From contig DF236954.1 in assembly GCA_000708835.1 (NCBI GenBank), positions 108,647 through 172,646 on the forward strand: a stretch of 64,000 nt of DNA, read 5' to 3'. Below, one piece after another: positions 35,065-47,168 of this stretch. The translations under genes and the position numbers were made by a program. Origin of the DNA: Klebsormidium nitens. Taxonomy: Eukaryota; Streptophyta; Klebsormidiophyceae; Klebsormidiales; Klebsormidiaceae. Below the pieces are notes generated by a model. That model saw only the letters and a list, made by a program, of their open reading frames with translations, made no database searches and was not told the origin of the DNA. Position 1 is the stretch's first letter, and every line of letters begins with the position of its first letter.

Positions 35065-37252
35065 TTTGATCACAGCAGGACAAGATTCTACATGCAGCTT
35101 TCGGAGCTTCAAATTTCAAAACCTCAAAACTTCCAAAGGCTCTTCAAAGTTTCTTCCTGGCATGCAGAGCCTCATTCATTCGCCACATCACCCTTCAGCT
35201 CGGGGGGGCTGCCGCCCCCCAGAGTCCACCCACTTCTTCCTCTTCTGGCCAACCCACCTAGCTTCTGCACGTAGCGATGGGTTCGATCCATTTGGCAAAC
35301 ATCCGAAACGTGGCTAGCTTTGGCTTCCCACTGCAAAATCTCCTCCGTTTTGCAGTTGAGACGTGGTTTGGAGTTCCTCTTCAAGTTCGTAGCGTTTGGC
35401 GTCCTTCAGTCATTAATCGACGGCTTCCGGCCCATCCTTCTAAAAGAACACCGACATTGCCGTCCTTTTTGCTTGGGTCCTTGCATGCACCGTCAATTGT
35501 AACTCGCGAGAATGGACGGTGTAGATTTCATCTTCTGCGCTGTCCCCCGGGCCCCTCAGCCTTATCCCGACTGCTACCTACAATGCGCTCAATCATGTAG
35601 AATAGGTAGTTGCCTTCATATATTCGTCCGAATCTACGATGCTTTCTGTCCTTTGACGTCGCCAGACTCCAGAGGATTCCAAAAGTTGGAAGTATCAGTT
35701 TATGGTTACTGATTCTCGATGTTCTCGATCTTTTTCAAACGCCGTAGCCACATCATCATTGGGCCATACCGTACTAGGCTTCCATGGCGTACATGGGAAT
35801 TGTTTTGGGTTTTGTTGAACGTCTAGCTACCTAGTCAAAGTCAAAGTGCCGCACATGGTCTCATTTCGCGACCGACCGTTTTACCGGTACGGCATTTACA
35901 AGGTTTTCGAGCACGAAGTATTTCGATTACCTACCGAAATGAGAGGCAATCCTGACTTATGTGTTCGTAGCGTTAAATGGCTGCACAACCTAAGCTGACG
36001 AGATACACCTATCATGCAGAATCTTCATGATAAGTTCTCACTTAGGCTAGTCTTCTGCCCAAAGTCCTACATCTTGGCTAAATGTCTAGATACGGATATC
36101 TATACACAGCTTCGCGAGCACCATTAAAAACCCCTCGAGGGTCCCTTGGCTTTTTAGAATGGGCCCGCCTTTTTCCGAGGGGGAAAAAAGGTATACTCGC
36201 GGCAGCTTCGATGTAGGACAATGGAGAAGACCCGAGGTGCGCCTTGATCTGCAGGGAGAGAAAGATAACACCACAGTACCATAACAATAGTAGCACATTG
36301 GATCAGTCGAAAACTTCCTGCGACCCTGGTCAAGGAATTCAGGATTACATTTTGACGGGTACTAGACATCCCCTGCGACGGGTTACACTGTCGCTAGCAA
36401 GCCCCATGCCTTTTATGGGTACGGGCTTTAATAAGAGATTGAAGGCCCGAGATTAGTACACGAGTTGGAATGAAGCACGTCATCAACATTACCCCTATAT
36501 CAAATAGACATCCTATGCATCATTTCTGACCTCCTTCAGCAACCCTAATGAAGTTTCACAAGAGTGAAGTTCTGGCCACTAGAGGTTGCCATGTCATTGA
36601 CAGCCCCCCTCGGCGGTCCCGCCATACCCGCCGATAGGGGTAGGAGGCCATCATTTCGGCACCGACGAGCTTGGTTCAACCCCTGAGGTACGACCACCGG
36701 CTGCCCCACCCATCGGAGTCTACATGGTATATAGCTGCCCTGCGGCCGACCACAGTGTTAGAGCGAGGCTGCAGCATTGCCCACATGCAGCATGACGCCG
36801 GGTCCTGAAATTGCGCTACCTTCCGTCTACCTTGACACCTTGACAGCCGGCGATGCGTGCACTTGATTGATTCAAGCCCGCCATGTCTGATGGGATACCC
36901 GCGGCATACAGTCGCTAATTCGATGCTGACCAGCCCGCATCTGATAAGACATGTAAGCCGGTGGTACTGGCGTCCAACTGCTTCAGCCGCTTAGCGCCAC
37001 CATAACTAGCTTGCCAGGCTGGCCGGCCAGCCAGGTGCATCCAAGCTTGCTGGCAGCTCCGGCCGGGCAAGCTTTACAGCATTCACTGACCATCCAACAT
37101 GTGCAACTAGGTACATGCTTGAAGAGACGACATTTCCACTGCCAATAGGACGAGGTGACCATCACCTCACAGAACCGCATTCGTGACGTCAGTCTGGAAA
37201 GGATGTCCATCAAGCTGTCGTCTGCAGAGAACCTTGTCTGAAACAACGCACC
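35065..37252. other. Intergenic region upstream of DAO-Rieske
   Basis: About 2.2 kb holding the DAO-Rieske promoter and the 3' UTR of the ZCCHC8-like gene. Two hairpin-prone sequences are visible: GGGGGGCTGCCGCCCCCC near 35203-35220 and CCTTTTTCCGAGGGGGAAAA near 36169-36191. No coding potential with family support was found. Confidence 0.5.
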
Positions 37253-40200
37253 CTACTTCTTGGACGGCCAAAAGCCGCTCCACGTGTGACCCCAGGCCCC
37301 TGCGGCGGGCGCGCTCGGCCGTGCTTGCTGAGACGCTTGCCACTGATTCTGCACCCCCGGTACAAAGTGCTGCTGAGGCGTATAGAAGGTTTCTTGAGGG
37401 GACCCGTAGCTCGGGTATGGGGGCGGAGTCACGTCCCGAGGGGCTTCATAGCCCGGTGGAAGAGGGGGGGGACTGTATTTCGGGGGTGGGGGTGGGGATG
37501 GAGTGTACGAAGGAGGGGGGGGAGGCGAAGGACTGTAGGAGGGGGGAGGCAGGGGCTGGTCATAGCGGGCTGCCGATCCACTTTGGGGCGCTGCCAAGAG
37601 GGAAAGGTCAGGTCAGACCACAGTTCTTCAAGTATACCGTGTACGGTACCGCTGATTGATTTTGTCGGTCTGGGTGCCAAAAGATTGTTTTCTATTAAGC
37701 AGCCAATTTCGGCGAAATTTTCCTTTTTTCTGACATGTCATTTATGTAGCAAATCAGCTTCAAGCACTACTGGCCTTTACCGGGCAAATATACATACCAC
37801 CTTTTCGTCGCCAAAGGAAAAACATCTTCCAAAACTTTCGGCAGCCAGAACAACGATTCAGTTTGAAACCAAAATAAAAGGCTGGTACGGTTATTGAACG
37901 AATGTCTGTTGCGCAGCGCTGCACAGTCAGACTGCTCCAGAGCACAAGCAGACAGCAGGGAATGAAAGGAAGGACTGTTCCTGGACGGCAGGGGGAGGGG
38001 ACCCCAGTCGCTGGTTGCCGTCCAATCGGGCAGCCGGCGGTTGGCCTGCTTTTTGAGGATTGGTGCCCCCATTCCTGTCCATTCTGAGCGGTGAAATCTT
38101 ACTGCCAATTATTGCCTCGGAGTGAGATCGGGAACACGCGGCAAGGCGCATTCAAGAGCAGAAATGACAAGCGTTCCTTCCCGCAGTCCATCAGGACCTA
38201 CAACCCAACTTCCTCACACCGGAACATGTGGTGCGAAGATCCGGATGCAATCTCAAGCTTTGGCAAAGGAATTCTGAGAAACTTCGTTTGACCAAACGAA
38301 CGGGCGACTCGGAACTCGAAGCTTCTGACTCGCTGACAGCATTGAGCCCATGGATCCCCACGTAAAACAGATTCCGAGTTCCCAGCGACCCTCTCGCACT
38401 CAATCCTTCTCACCTGATCCATGCTGGTACGCAAACGCAGGGCCGCCCCGCCACTGTTGTTCATTCGCATACCCCGGCGGAAAGTCGTCTGCCCCGAGGT
38501 CCATGTCCGCCTCTTCCGCACTTCCCCCCACCTCGCGTACCCCCCCATTTTCCAACCCATTCGTTCCCCCTGCCATGTAACCAGCCGATTCAACTACCCC
38601 CCTTCTTTCCTCCCGTCTCTGCTGCTCGATGATCCCTTCCAACCCTGACGTCCCTGGCCAGCTTCTGCTGACGTCAGCCGGCTGCGCCTCGTGCGCATCC
38701 CACCGGCTGGCCCGCCTCCGCCCACCTGGAATCTCCACCGGCCGTCCGTTCGCCTCCGAGAAACGCGTCGCCAGCGGCGCACCCGGAGCTGCCACCTGTC
38801 GCCCTGGTGGGCTTGCCACGTAACCCTCCCGGTAGTCCCAACCGTAATTCGCCATCGCCGCTCCCTCCCCGCCGAACACTGTGACGCTCGTTGACTGCGT
38901 GACGTGCTCCGAGACCACAACCCCGGAACCCCCGCGATCCATCTCCGACCAACTTCTGAAGACTTGCCAGTCCGGAGGTTGGACTGCTCTCCGCCGGTCT
39001 TCCCACTTCCGCGGATCCGCCCCCTCGGGGATTGGTGCGTTGACCCCCGGGAAAGCCACGAGCTCCCGGGGCAGCTTCTCGCTGACGTCAGCAGCCCGGT
39101 TTGTGCTGACGTCAGCGGAAGGGGCCGGCTCAGCTGCGGTGGTTCCTGGAGCCCCCAGATCTTCGCCCTCGTCTAGGCCGACGACCTCGATGCCTGAGGC
39201 CGACTCAGAGCCGTCCTCGGTCGCTGTGGGCAAAAGAAAGTCCGTCGTCTTCTACAGGTCGTGAAATGGGAGTGCGCGAAGCGTTCACAAACAACAAAAA
39301 CTTCTTTTTAAGAAATGAAAAAACAACGGCAGCCCTACGACTTCACGAAATAAAAGACCAGACGCTTCACTCTCCTTTGGGGAAGGCAAAAAGCCTTTCG
39401 AAAGGTGTGCTACCGTTATACAGGGGGCGATAGCCCCTTCACAGATTGCTTTGATGAGGCTGTCGTCCTCGTGACAACGGAGAGCGGAGAAGCTTGTCAT
39501 TCCTACCAAAAGCAGGTAAGAGAGTCTTTTACTTCTCAATCCATGCAGAACAAACGCTTTGAATCTATGAAGCAGGCGCTGAGGACGGACATTGAACTTC
39601 TTACATCGTCGAAGTCGGTCCTTCACTAGGAGGCAGAGCTTTTCTCATTCCAGTCTGGTCGCTTGCGAAATGCTCTTACGTGATCAGAGGCTTTCCAAGC
39701 CGAACTCAAGCATACAACATAGTGACGCACGGACTCACCCAGGTAAGCGGGCGGATACCCGAGCTCTCTCATCCTGTGCAGCCAGGGAGGCGGGTCGTCC
39801 GGCTGCCAGAGAGGGAGGCAAAAAAAAACGTGTCAGCTTTGGCGCCGAACTGACCAGAGAGGCCCGTTGCAAAACGTGTCAAGCCTAGATTGTGCTGAAA
39901 TCATTGAGCTCTCACGGGTTGCTTCGTTCCAGAACTCTGAGGTGGCTCGTCAGCAGTCGACCTGTCTCCCATCTTCTTTCAACCGTGATCGCCTCAATGT
40001 GCAGGTTTCGAGATTGGCAAATATACGCAGGCTTGGACATGGCGACTTGAAGTGGTTGACTACGAAGTCTCAAATGCAATCAAATTGACGATGCAGCACG
40101 TTCAGGTCACGAGAATAGTCCTGACCTGAATTCCCAAGGCCTCACGGAGGGGGCCTGTCAACTGGCCTGGCTTGAGGTCATCGTACCGCCCCCCTTCAAA

Positions 40201-42174
40201 GTAGCGCCGCTGAGAAGACTCGCCCGGCCGGATCCCCCTCATGGCCTGAAACTCGTCTCTGGCAGCATTAAAAGCTGCAATGAAGGACCAGCAAGGTGAT
40301 GCAAGCACGTGAGAATGTTTATGACCAAGTAGGAGGCACGTCCCTTCCTCTGGGGCCCCAACTGAGCATTTGCGCACTATGCTCGACATGAGGTCGTGGC
40401 CGAGGGACGTTCCCAGACTCAAAATCTTTAGGTTCTGTCGGTTTTACGGCTTGTAATTGAAGCACGGGAGCCACTTATAAATGATGCTGCCATTGTTTTC
40501 ACGAATTGCATAGGCCACGCTATTTTTCACCTCTGTACAGGAACTCATGATTCCTGCAGCAAAGAGACGCGCCCTAATTAACCTGGGGGATCCACCAGCA
40601 AACCCGTGTCTCCCCCAACACAACAAAAACAATAATGGCAGCTCACACACTCTAGCCTAAGTGTCACGGATGAATTACTGTCACCACCCATCGATCCGTA
40701 TGCCTCCCTTCTCAATGTCTCTCCAACCTTTTACGACAAGTAAAGCCAGTACATACTCACTTGACCCATACTGCTAGGACCACTCCTCACCTTGCTGATC
40801 CCTTGGTTTCGGACAGTCCCTCGCAGCGTGCGTATACGACCCACAGTTCCAGCACCTGGGGGCGTCTTTCTCGATCCAAAGATAAACGCCATCCCCAGCC
40901 CCGTTTTCCCGCTCGCTCTCTGAGTCAAGGGGGGCGTTTGTTCCACGGTCGTATTGGGGCACTTCACTCTCTTGCTCATACTGGATGTTGAACTCCTTTC
41001 TGAAGGCTTCTGGCTCAGCTGAAAGGGACTCCTGGGGGAGACGAGGCTTGTCGACCCAGAAAAAGGAGTTGCTGCTGTCGTCAGGAGGAAAGTAAACGAC
41101 GGTGCCGCTCTCGGTTGCGGTGTTGGAGGGGGGCTGGCAAGCACAAAAAATGACAAGCATTTTATAGTTGCCCAAGCATAGGTTCTGTACCCCAAGTTAT
41201 TTGGACACAGCTTTGAGTTCATCCCTGGAGGCAGCTACTATGCAAACCTTATGAGGATTGCCTGAAACAGTTGACTAGTTTCCTTTCCTCTGGTTCAGTC
41301 AAGCCATTGACTTGGAAGGTTGAAATTTTGCAGCTTCGCAAGACGAGTCTGCGGGTGCAGATTCCATCAAGCTGTCAAGTGAATGGACCTCAGAGCCCCA
41401 AAGGTTCTCCAAGAGGATGCCTCGATCGACTTAGCTTCTAACCAACATGAAAACCCACTGGTAAAAGGTTCAAGCCTGTTTCAACGTATGTTTATGAGTT
41501 GACGAATGCCTGAAAGAGACAGGGGCGCCAAACTGATTGCTTTGAAAGTTACCTGATTTTGAGCATGCCACTGCGCCCAATACTTCAGCAGCTCCGTCAA
41601 CTTCGCCTTGCTCTCCCTGCGGCAAACATCCCCACGTATCACTTGTTGGGGGGCCTTTTCGTGACCTGTCCCCACCATGTATTTAGCATTCCGCTCCAGA
41701 GTTCGGTAAGAGTCGAATAAAGTATCTGCAAAGATTAGAAAGGTAACTAAGCTATCTGCAAAGATTGATCAAGTTACCTGCTCAACCGCTCATATGTGAC
41801 CTGAACCAATGGACCTGACCCTGTTATCTCAACTGGAGCGCTTCGCCTTCTCTTCGCCGGCCTGATTGCACCCAACCGCACTGCTGTAATCTCAGTCAAG
41901 GATTGCGCTTATGCACTTACCACATGATTTTGGCACGGAAAGAGAGAATAAACATCTTTCAGCAATCAAGTATCTTTCCTGAAAGCAAGAACTCAGATGA
42001 GCACAGCAAGATAGCGTAGATTGCACGGATACTGGTGGCATCGTCAGTAGACTCCAGCTCCCCTTCCTCCCGCCCTCGTTTCTGACCAGAAGAAAGGCCG
42101 TTAGCTTCTGCATGATCACCAATTGGAGATGCGGCGCATATCGCTTCTTTCAAAGCTGCGGCCGTCATTTGCAT
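37253..42174 (-). CDS. ZCCHC8-like zinc-knuckle/PSP-domain protein (NEXT-complex type)
   Basis: Seven exons join in frame: 42174-42033, 41725-41553, 41133-40791, 40274-40126, 39802-39739, 39223-38414, 37590-37253; about 672 residues. The N-terminus holds GQKRGREEGELES, then a helical segment (ESKAKLTELLKYWAQWHAQN). A CX2CX4HX4C zinc knuckle, CWNCGSYTHAARDC, lies near residues 203-216. The PSP domain follows across exons 4-5: ESSQRRYF, YDDLKPGQLTGPLREALGI, PPPWLHRMRELGYPPAYL. This order defines ZCCHC8 and its plant homologues, which scaffold the nuclear exosome targeting complex with an MTR4/HEN2 helicase and RBM7. Residues 291-560 are disordered. The last exon adds Pro-rich SPPPPPSYTPSPPPPPKY-type repeats. 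The first ATG (MQMTAAALKEA) was chosen because the frame upstream offers only TTG. It shares a 416-bp divergent promoter with the SpoU gene. Confidence 0.87.
41722..41766. repeat. 30-bp duplication of the exon 2 acceptor (ZCCHC8-like gene)
   Basis: TATCTGCAAAGATT occurs at 41723-41736 and again at 41753-41766. The first copy includes the used acceptor (exon starts at 41725). The second lies 30 bp upstream in transcript terms and offers the same CAG. Confidence 0.7.
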
Positions 42175-42590
42175 CCGTGAGATGGCATCAGCAACGAAGC
42201 GCTCTTTGCTGCTGTTTACCAATTTGAAGCTACCTACTTTAGTGCCAGAAGGATCCGTAGGTGGGGAATGCAGCAGCCATCCCAGCGTCAGTAGGAGGGG
42301 TTGCTGCTCAGAAAGTTTCAGCTCTCCAGCTGTCTGTTCTTGGTTGAATTTACGAACTGTCGATCAATGCCATGCAACCTCACTTGCCATGCTTATCACG
42401 TGGGCCGGTTTTGTCTCCTCACCAAGTTAAGTTATGGGGTATTATATGCCGTGCGGTTCCAAACTTGCAATGTTGCCAATGCTGAATTATGCATCTCTGT
42501 TCTCTGCTTTCAATGGCTATCTGATAGGCTGATCAGTGTTTGACTTCAGAGCGGCCAGGAGAGGCTAGGGCCTTGGAGCGTCTCACGATC
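42175..42590. promoter_or_regulatory. Bidirectional promoter region, ZCCHC8-like / SpoU methyltransferase
   Basis: Only 416 bp separate the two divergent start codons (42174 minus, 42591 plus), so both 5' UTRs and core promoters must fit here. The sequence is AT-rich in the middle (GGGTATTATATGCCG near 42436 is a TATA-like word). Co-regulation of two RNA-metabolism genes is plausible but is inference. Confidence 0.55.
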
Positions 42591-45500
42591 ATGGCGCAGT
42601 GCCGAGTCAGCACCATCAGACCTCACATTGCTGCACCACCACCCCCCCATCAAGCCGCTTTTGCAGACACGCAGCGCCAGAGACTTTCGCTGCAAGCGCA
42701 TACTTCTTGGCTTCAGTGGGCAGCAATTAGACATGTCCTGGGTGGACGGAGACGGTGCATAAAACTTGGGGGACGCAGGTGGCTAGATTGCAGGCAGTTG
42801 GATGGTGGAAGTAAAGAAGCGCAGAGGCAATTTTCCACTTTGCAGGGGCCTAGGAATGTGCGAGCATGCGCGGTCAGAGTTGACGCTCTCTGTGAGAGCA
42901 GTCTGCCGTCAGAAGTGCCCGATGGTGGTGGTGTCAAAGTTGCAAACCTGGAGGAACAGGTGCTCAACAAAGCGGCTGACAGTGAGCCTTCTTTGCACAA
43001 GAGAAGGAGTGTGCAAGCTGAGAGATCAATTGATATTGTATCAAGTAGCCTTCCAGCAGATGTGCTTGATGCAATCAGGCGGCATGATCCAGCGGTGGTT
43101 ATTGAGGATGCAGACAACGTCCTAGTCATGGAATGTTGGAGGATGCGCAAGCAACAAAGTAGCAAGGAGGCCAATGACCTGGGGGACTCGACAGTGGCCC
43201 TGGTTGGTGTCAGGACCCTCCAGTAAGCCCCAAACAAGGAATACTGCTCATGATGTTTCAATCATTCTCTTTGGATAAAAATGTGCGGCGCGGGCTGCTT
43301 AGTCTGAGTCAGCTCAAAGGCCGTCCTGATCCTAAAGCCGCAAATCAAAACTGCGCACCCACCTGCTATGATCCTGTATTTGCATGTTTTCTTCACTTGG
43401 TTCTGGATGTATTGATAATACACTGCACGTAGTGTCACTCTTCAGAAGTCCCTTTGCAAAACGAACGATGCTGTCTTCCCAAATATAGAATCCCTGTACC
43501 AAGGACTGGGGCCTAACTTAATCATGGGGATGAGTTTGATTGAAGGGATTGAAGTCATGTCCTCCCTCTCGCAATAACACTTTGATTTTGATTGGAGCAT
43601 CCGCCACCTTCTACGTGCGCTCCCCTTACTGCCACATTAGCAAACTATCTGCAATTGAGAAACTCTCGAAAGGAAATTTTGCAAATACTTTCATGTCTCG
43701 AGATTGTTCTTCCACTGCAGGCACCACTGCAAAGCTACTGCAGGGCAACCTTCAGAACCTCCGATTGAGCTCTTGTTCGTCACCAAAGGCACCATCGTGC
43801 CTGAGGACGTCAGAGCGAAGCACGTTTTCGTGACGAGCCCTACAGCCATGCGCAAGCTGGCTGGCCTGCAGGTGGTTTCCGGTGCGCAGTTTGTGAATGT
43901 CATTGAAGTGCAAAAACAACGAGAGCTTTTTTTTTTTTTTTTTTGCCGCTTGAGTTCAAGGGAGCGCAACTTTGTTGCTTTCGAGGTTGCACGTTTAATG
44001 AGATAAGCACAATAATAGTGCTGCCCTGACTCTTGGATTTATTTTAATCACAGAAAGGTCTTTCCAGAATGCGAGTTTAAATTGTTGTAACAATAGATGT
44101 CTGAGGGCATCTTGGAAGAAGATGCTCAAAGCATTCTTCGCTGCAACCTTTGTCATTATTGGCAAGAGCTGAGTTTTCATCGACATTTGTGCTTTGAGCC
44201 AGACGTTCCCGGTATCTTTGCACAATTGCAGACATCGAAGAAGAGCATCAGACGTCCGAAAAGAATCTATGTCGTCTATCAAGTGTTTGAACTTCAAATC
44301 TTGCTCATTTCGTATTAAAGCGTAATGACCGATGGCTTCATCAGCTCTTGTCGAGGAAGAAATCTTTTCTCAGCAATTGTGGATAGTCCGTACCTTGACA
44401 TCCGCAGATCAACGTTCTTTATTTTTGACGATCCTGAGCTGCTGTTCGGCTAATCGAAGGATTCTGACAAAAGAATAATATGCCGTCAAAGAAGGGCATT
44501 CCGATAGATGGTGAAGACTGGACATTTTCGTTCTTCGTCACCAGGAGACGAGATGGTAGGGTTTGTAGCACGGGAGAACGTCATCAGGTCCCTGAGCAGC
44601 GGTGACGACAAGGAGTCTGACGTCTGGCTTCCAGACGCAGAGCGGGTTTTAGTCCTGGACGCGATTGAGGTACGCACTTCCTTAAAAGAGCGGGGGTTTC
44701 TGTTATCTGGCAGCTCTTTCGGAGGCACGCCGAGCAGAAGTGCAGGAACTTGGCAGCTTGAGAAGTGCTGTGCAGGTCTGTTCATATATCATGAGCCGTT
44801 CTCGGTTCTAGAGCATACGAACTTCAGCCGGAATTGAAATCTAGACATGCTCACCCAACAAAGAGATAACCCGACGCTTGAGGGCCATGAAACCTGTTGC
44901 GATCCGAGAGCACCTTATTGAAGAGCCAACGCATCTGGCCATGCACTCCGCTGCTTTGTTCGGGGAGATTGGCCGGCGCAGGATTCTGTACTTGCACCTT
45001 CTCATCCCCCCTTATCCTCCTTATCGTTAGAGTTCTCAACGAAGCTAATCTTCTACAAAAGTCGATGCCTACCACTCTCTTTTCTACACCGTCCGCACTT
45101 GAAATGAAGCGTGGTTTGTGACATCAAAACAGACGACCTCGTCCGTTGTCAGAAAGAAACGCTGACTGACACCAGCAGACGCGACGGATTTCACAGAAGC
45201 ACGAAGTTCTCACGCTCCAGACGTGTCCTCTGCAGGATCCTGGCAACATGGGCGCTCTGCTTCGGAGTGCGTCCGCCTTTGGCTGGGTAAGTCCGAGACC
45301 CCTCATTCCCCCCAACGTCTGCGACGTGGCTCCGATGCAATCTCTTTCCTGTTGTGGGCCGTTTCTCATCGTGTCCCTGTGCTGTGAGAAGCCGTCTCTG
45401 TCCTCGGGGCCCCGGCCGTTTGTCGGAAGGTCTCTCACTCTCAAGGGATAGATGACCAAGTCTCCTAGGCTCTCGCACCCCAAAACGGTTGTCCAGGTGT

Positions 45501-46279
45501 CACAATGATGCTGAAGTTTCCGACCGGTTTAAATCCTGGATCGTTTCTGAACTTCAATCCCGGTTTTAACGACTCGAGCTCTTTTGGAGTTGTTCAGCTG
45601 CCACAGCACCTCTCCCGTACGGCTTATGGTCGTCTATTGTAACTTGGTTTACCCTTTGCCTCTCGACTGGAAAGTAGCCTTTACGTCGCCAAGTCCTGTG
45701 AGACGTCAGCACATCCTCGAAAGCAAACGGTAAAACTCACCCCCCGCTTATTCAAAACTGATTTCGACAGCGTACCATCCTGCACGCAGCAACAGATGTT
45801 TCATTTCTCGGATCCAGAAAGGCCACGAGCATCAGTGAGCACTTTCATTCTGCATACAGGACTCGGTCGTTCTGCTGCCGGGCTGCTGCAATCCGCTGAT
45901 GAAAAGGGCCTCCATTGCCAGCCGCGGGGCGCATTTACACCTGCCGATGGCGCAGGCTTCCGTCAACCAGCTTCGAGCTTCTGCTCGGGCACATGACATG
46001 CAGCTCATATGTGCATGCGCTGCTGACTTTACTTCCCAAAGTTGTGAGGGTACAGTTTCTTGGGATGCACAACAACAAGCGTTGTGGAAAGAGGTAGCGG
46101 TTATACGAGAAAGGAAGCAAAGAATCTGCTTGGTACTAGGGAATGAAAGGTCAGGGATAAGCGACGAAGTCAAACGGATATGTGACAAGCGGATATGCAT
46201 ACCGATGGTCGGCAATATGGAATCATTGAACGTGAGCGTTGCTGGCGGGATACTGCTTTATCTTCTGGCAAACGGTTGA
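42591..46279 (+). CDS. SpoU-family (TrmH-like) RNA 2'-O-ribose methyltransferase
   Basis: Five exons join in frame: 42591-43222, 43721-43881, 44545-44669, 45236-45286, 45860-46279; about 462 residues. Exon 1 is an N-terminal extension that looks like a transit peptide plus linker and ends in the substrate-binding domain (ECWRMRKQQSSKEAN, TVALVGVRTLQ). This continues as PPIELLFVTK, RKLAGLQVVSGDEMVGFVA. The SPOUT catalytic domain follows with its motifs: 1, VLDAIEDPGNMGALLRSASA; 2, LVLGNERSGISDEV; 3, IPMVGNMESLNVSVAGGILL. These build the trefoil-knot S-adenosylmethionine site, with the motif-1 Arg and motif-3 Asn present. The family methylates 2'-OH of rRNA or tRNA; the target here is unknown and an organelle location is likely from the leader. 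Exon 1 also reads to a stop at 43226, but the CCA/GTAAGC donor and phase match to 43721 support splicing. Confidence 0.85.
43926..43944. repeat. Poly-T tract in SpoU intron 2
   Basis: A run of about 18 T residues lies 45 bp downstream of the exon 2 donor. It is too far from an acceptor to be a polypyrimidine tract for the annotated exon 3. Such a run is prone to length error in sequencing and assembly. Confidence 0.8.
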
Positions 46280-47168
46280 CAATAATTTTGGCTCGATCGA
46301 TTTGATATTATCAGACACACAGAGCAAAGTTGGCACGCATCATGACATGTGAATTGCGTAACGTGCAGTAGCTCGAACATGTCGATCCTTAACACACAAT
46401 TCAGATCGTCACTTGTGATCGAACCTCATGCATGATAATTTGCCAGGTCGACGTCGATCCTTATTTAATTTCTTCTGACCCCTATTACTACTTACCCGTC
46501 CAGTCACCGTTCACTGGGCTAAAACAATTCCCCCTGAACCGATTTGGGATAAACATGATGCAATGATTGCGTTGTGATCGAATCCTAAAGATTCGCGATC
46601 ACGTGCAACTCGACCGGATGCTGTACGCCGATCGTCACGTTTGATATAGGACTACTGCTTAGTCTTGCCAGTCGATGCTGATCGGATTGTTCACGTACAC
46701 ATGGATTACCCCGTGAATCTAATGTCGGACGCGATTAGAAGCATCATGATGTGCGCTTACACACAGTTAAGATTGGGTTGATATAAGCGGGTTGATACCC
46801 AAGCTCAACTTTGTTCAGGCCTAACACTCGGGTCAATCACCAATCAATCTACCAGCTCTGTACAGTAACGCAATCCTTATGGCATCCTAGGCTAGACCAG
46901 CTATTTGACCATGTCATAAGCCCTGACGTGCTACGTACTCTTTTGACCCCGTCGGTTGCGACAGTCGCTGTATTGCAGTACGGTATCATCCTACCAGCTC
47001 TTTATCCACTTCTATTGATACACTTACTAAACGTCGCTCTGCACGACCCAAAGACTGATCATGCTGTTTTAAGTGGCTTGGAGTGGATCAGCATACTTTA
47101 AGCGGTATAACACCTTCTGATAACCTAGACTCAGCAAACCCCTAACCGAGAGACACATGCAACCAAAC
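46280..47168. other. Convergent intergenic region
   Basis: About 0.9 kb between the stops of the SpoU gene (+) and receptor kinase 2 (-). It is AT-rich with no supported coding or RNA feature. Confidence 0.6.

Noticed and set aside
37183-37897. Plus-strand frames at the 3' end of the ZCCHC8-like gene
   Set aside because: They are Gly/Arg-rich antisense shadows of the proline-rich last exon.
42591-43226. Separate single-exon gene ending at 43226
   Set aside because: The donor GTAAGC at 43223 and the TVALVGVRTLQ match to SpoU substrate-domain sequence join it in frame to 43721, so it is treated as exon 1 of that gene.
42713-43261. Minus-strand 182-codon open frame
   Set aside because: Antisense to SpoU exon 1, no family pattern; the plus frame joins by phase to conserved SPOUT exons.
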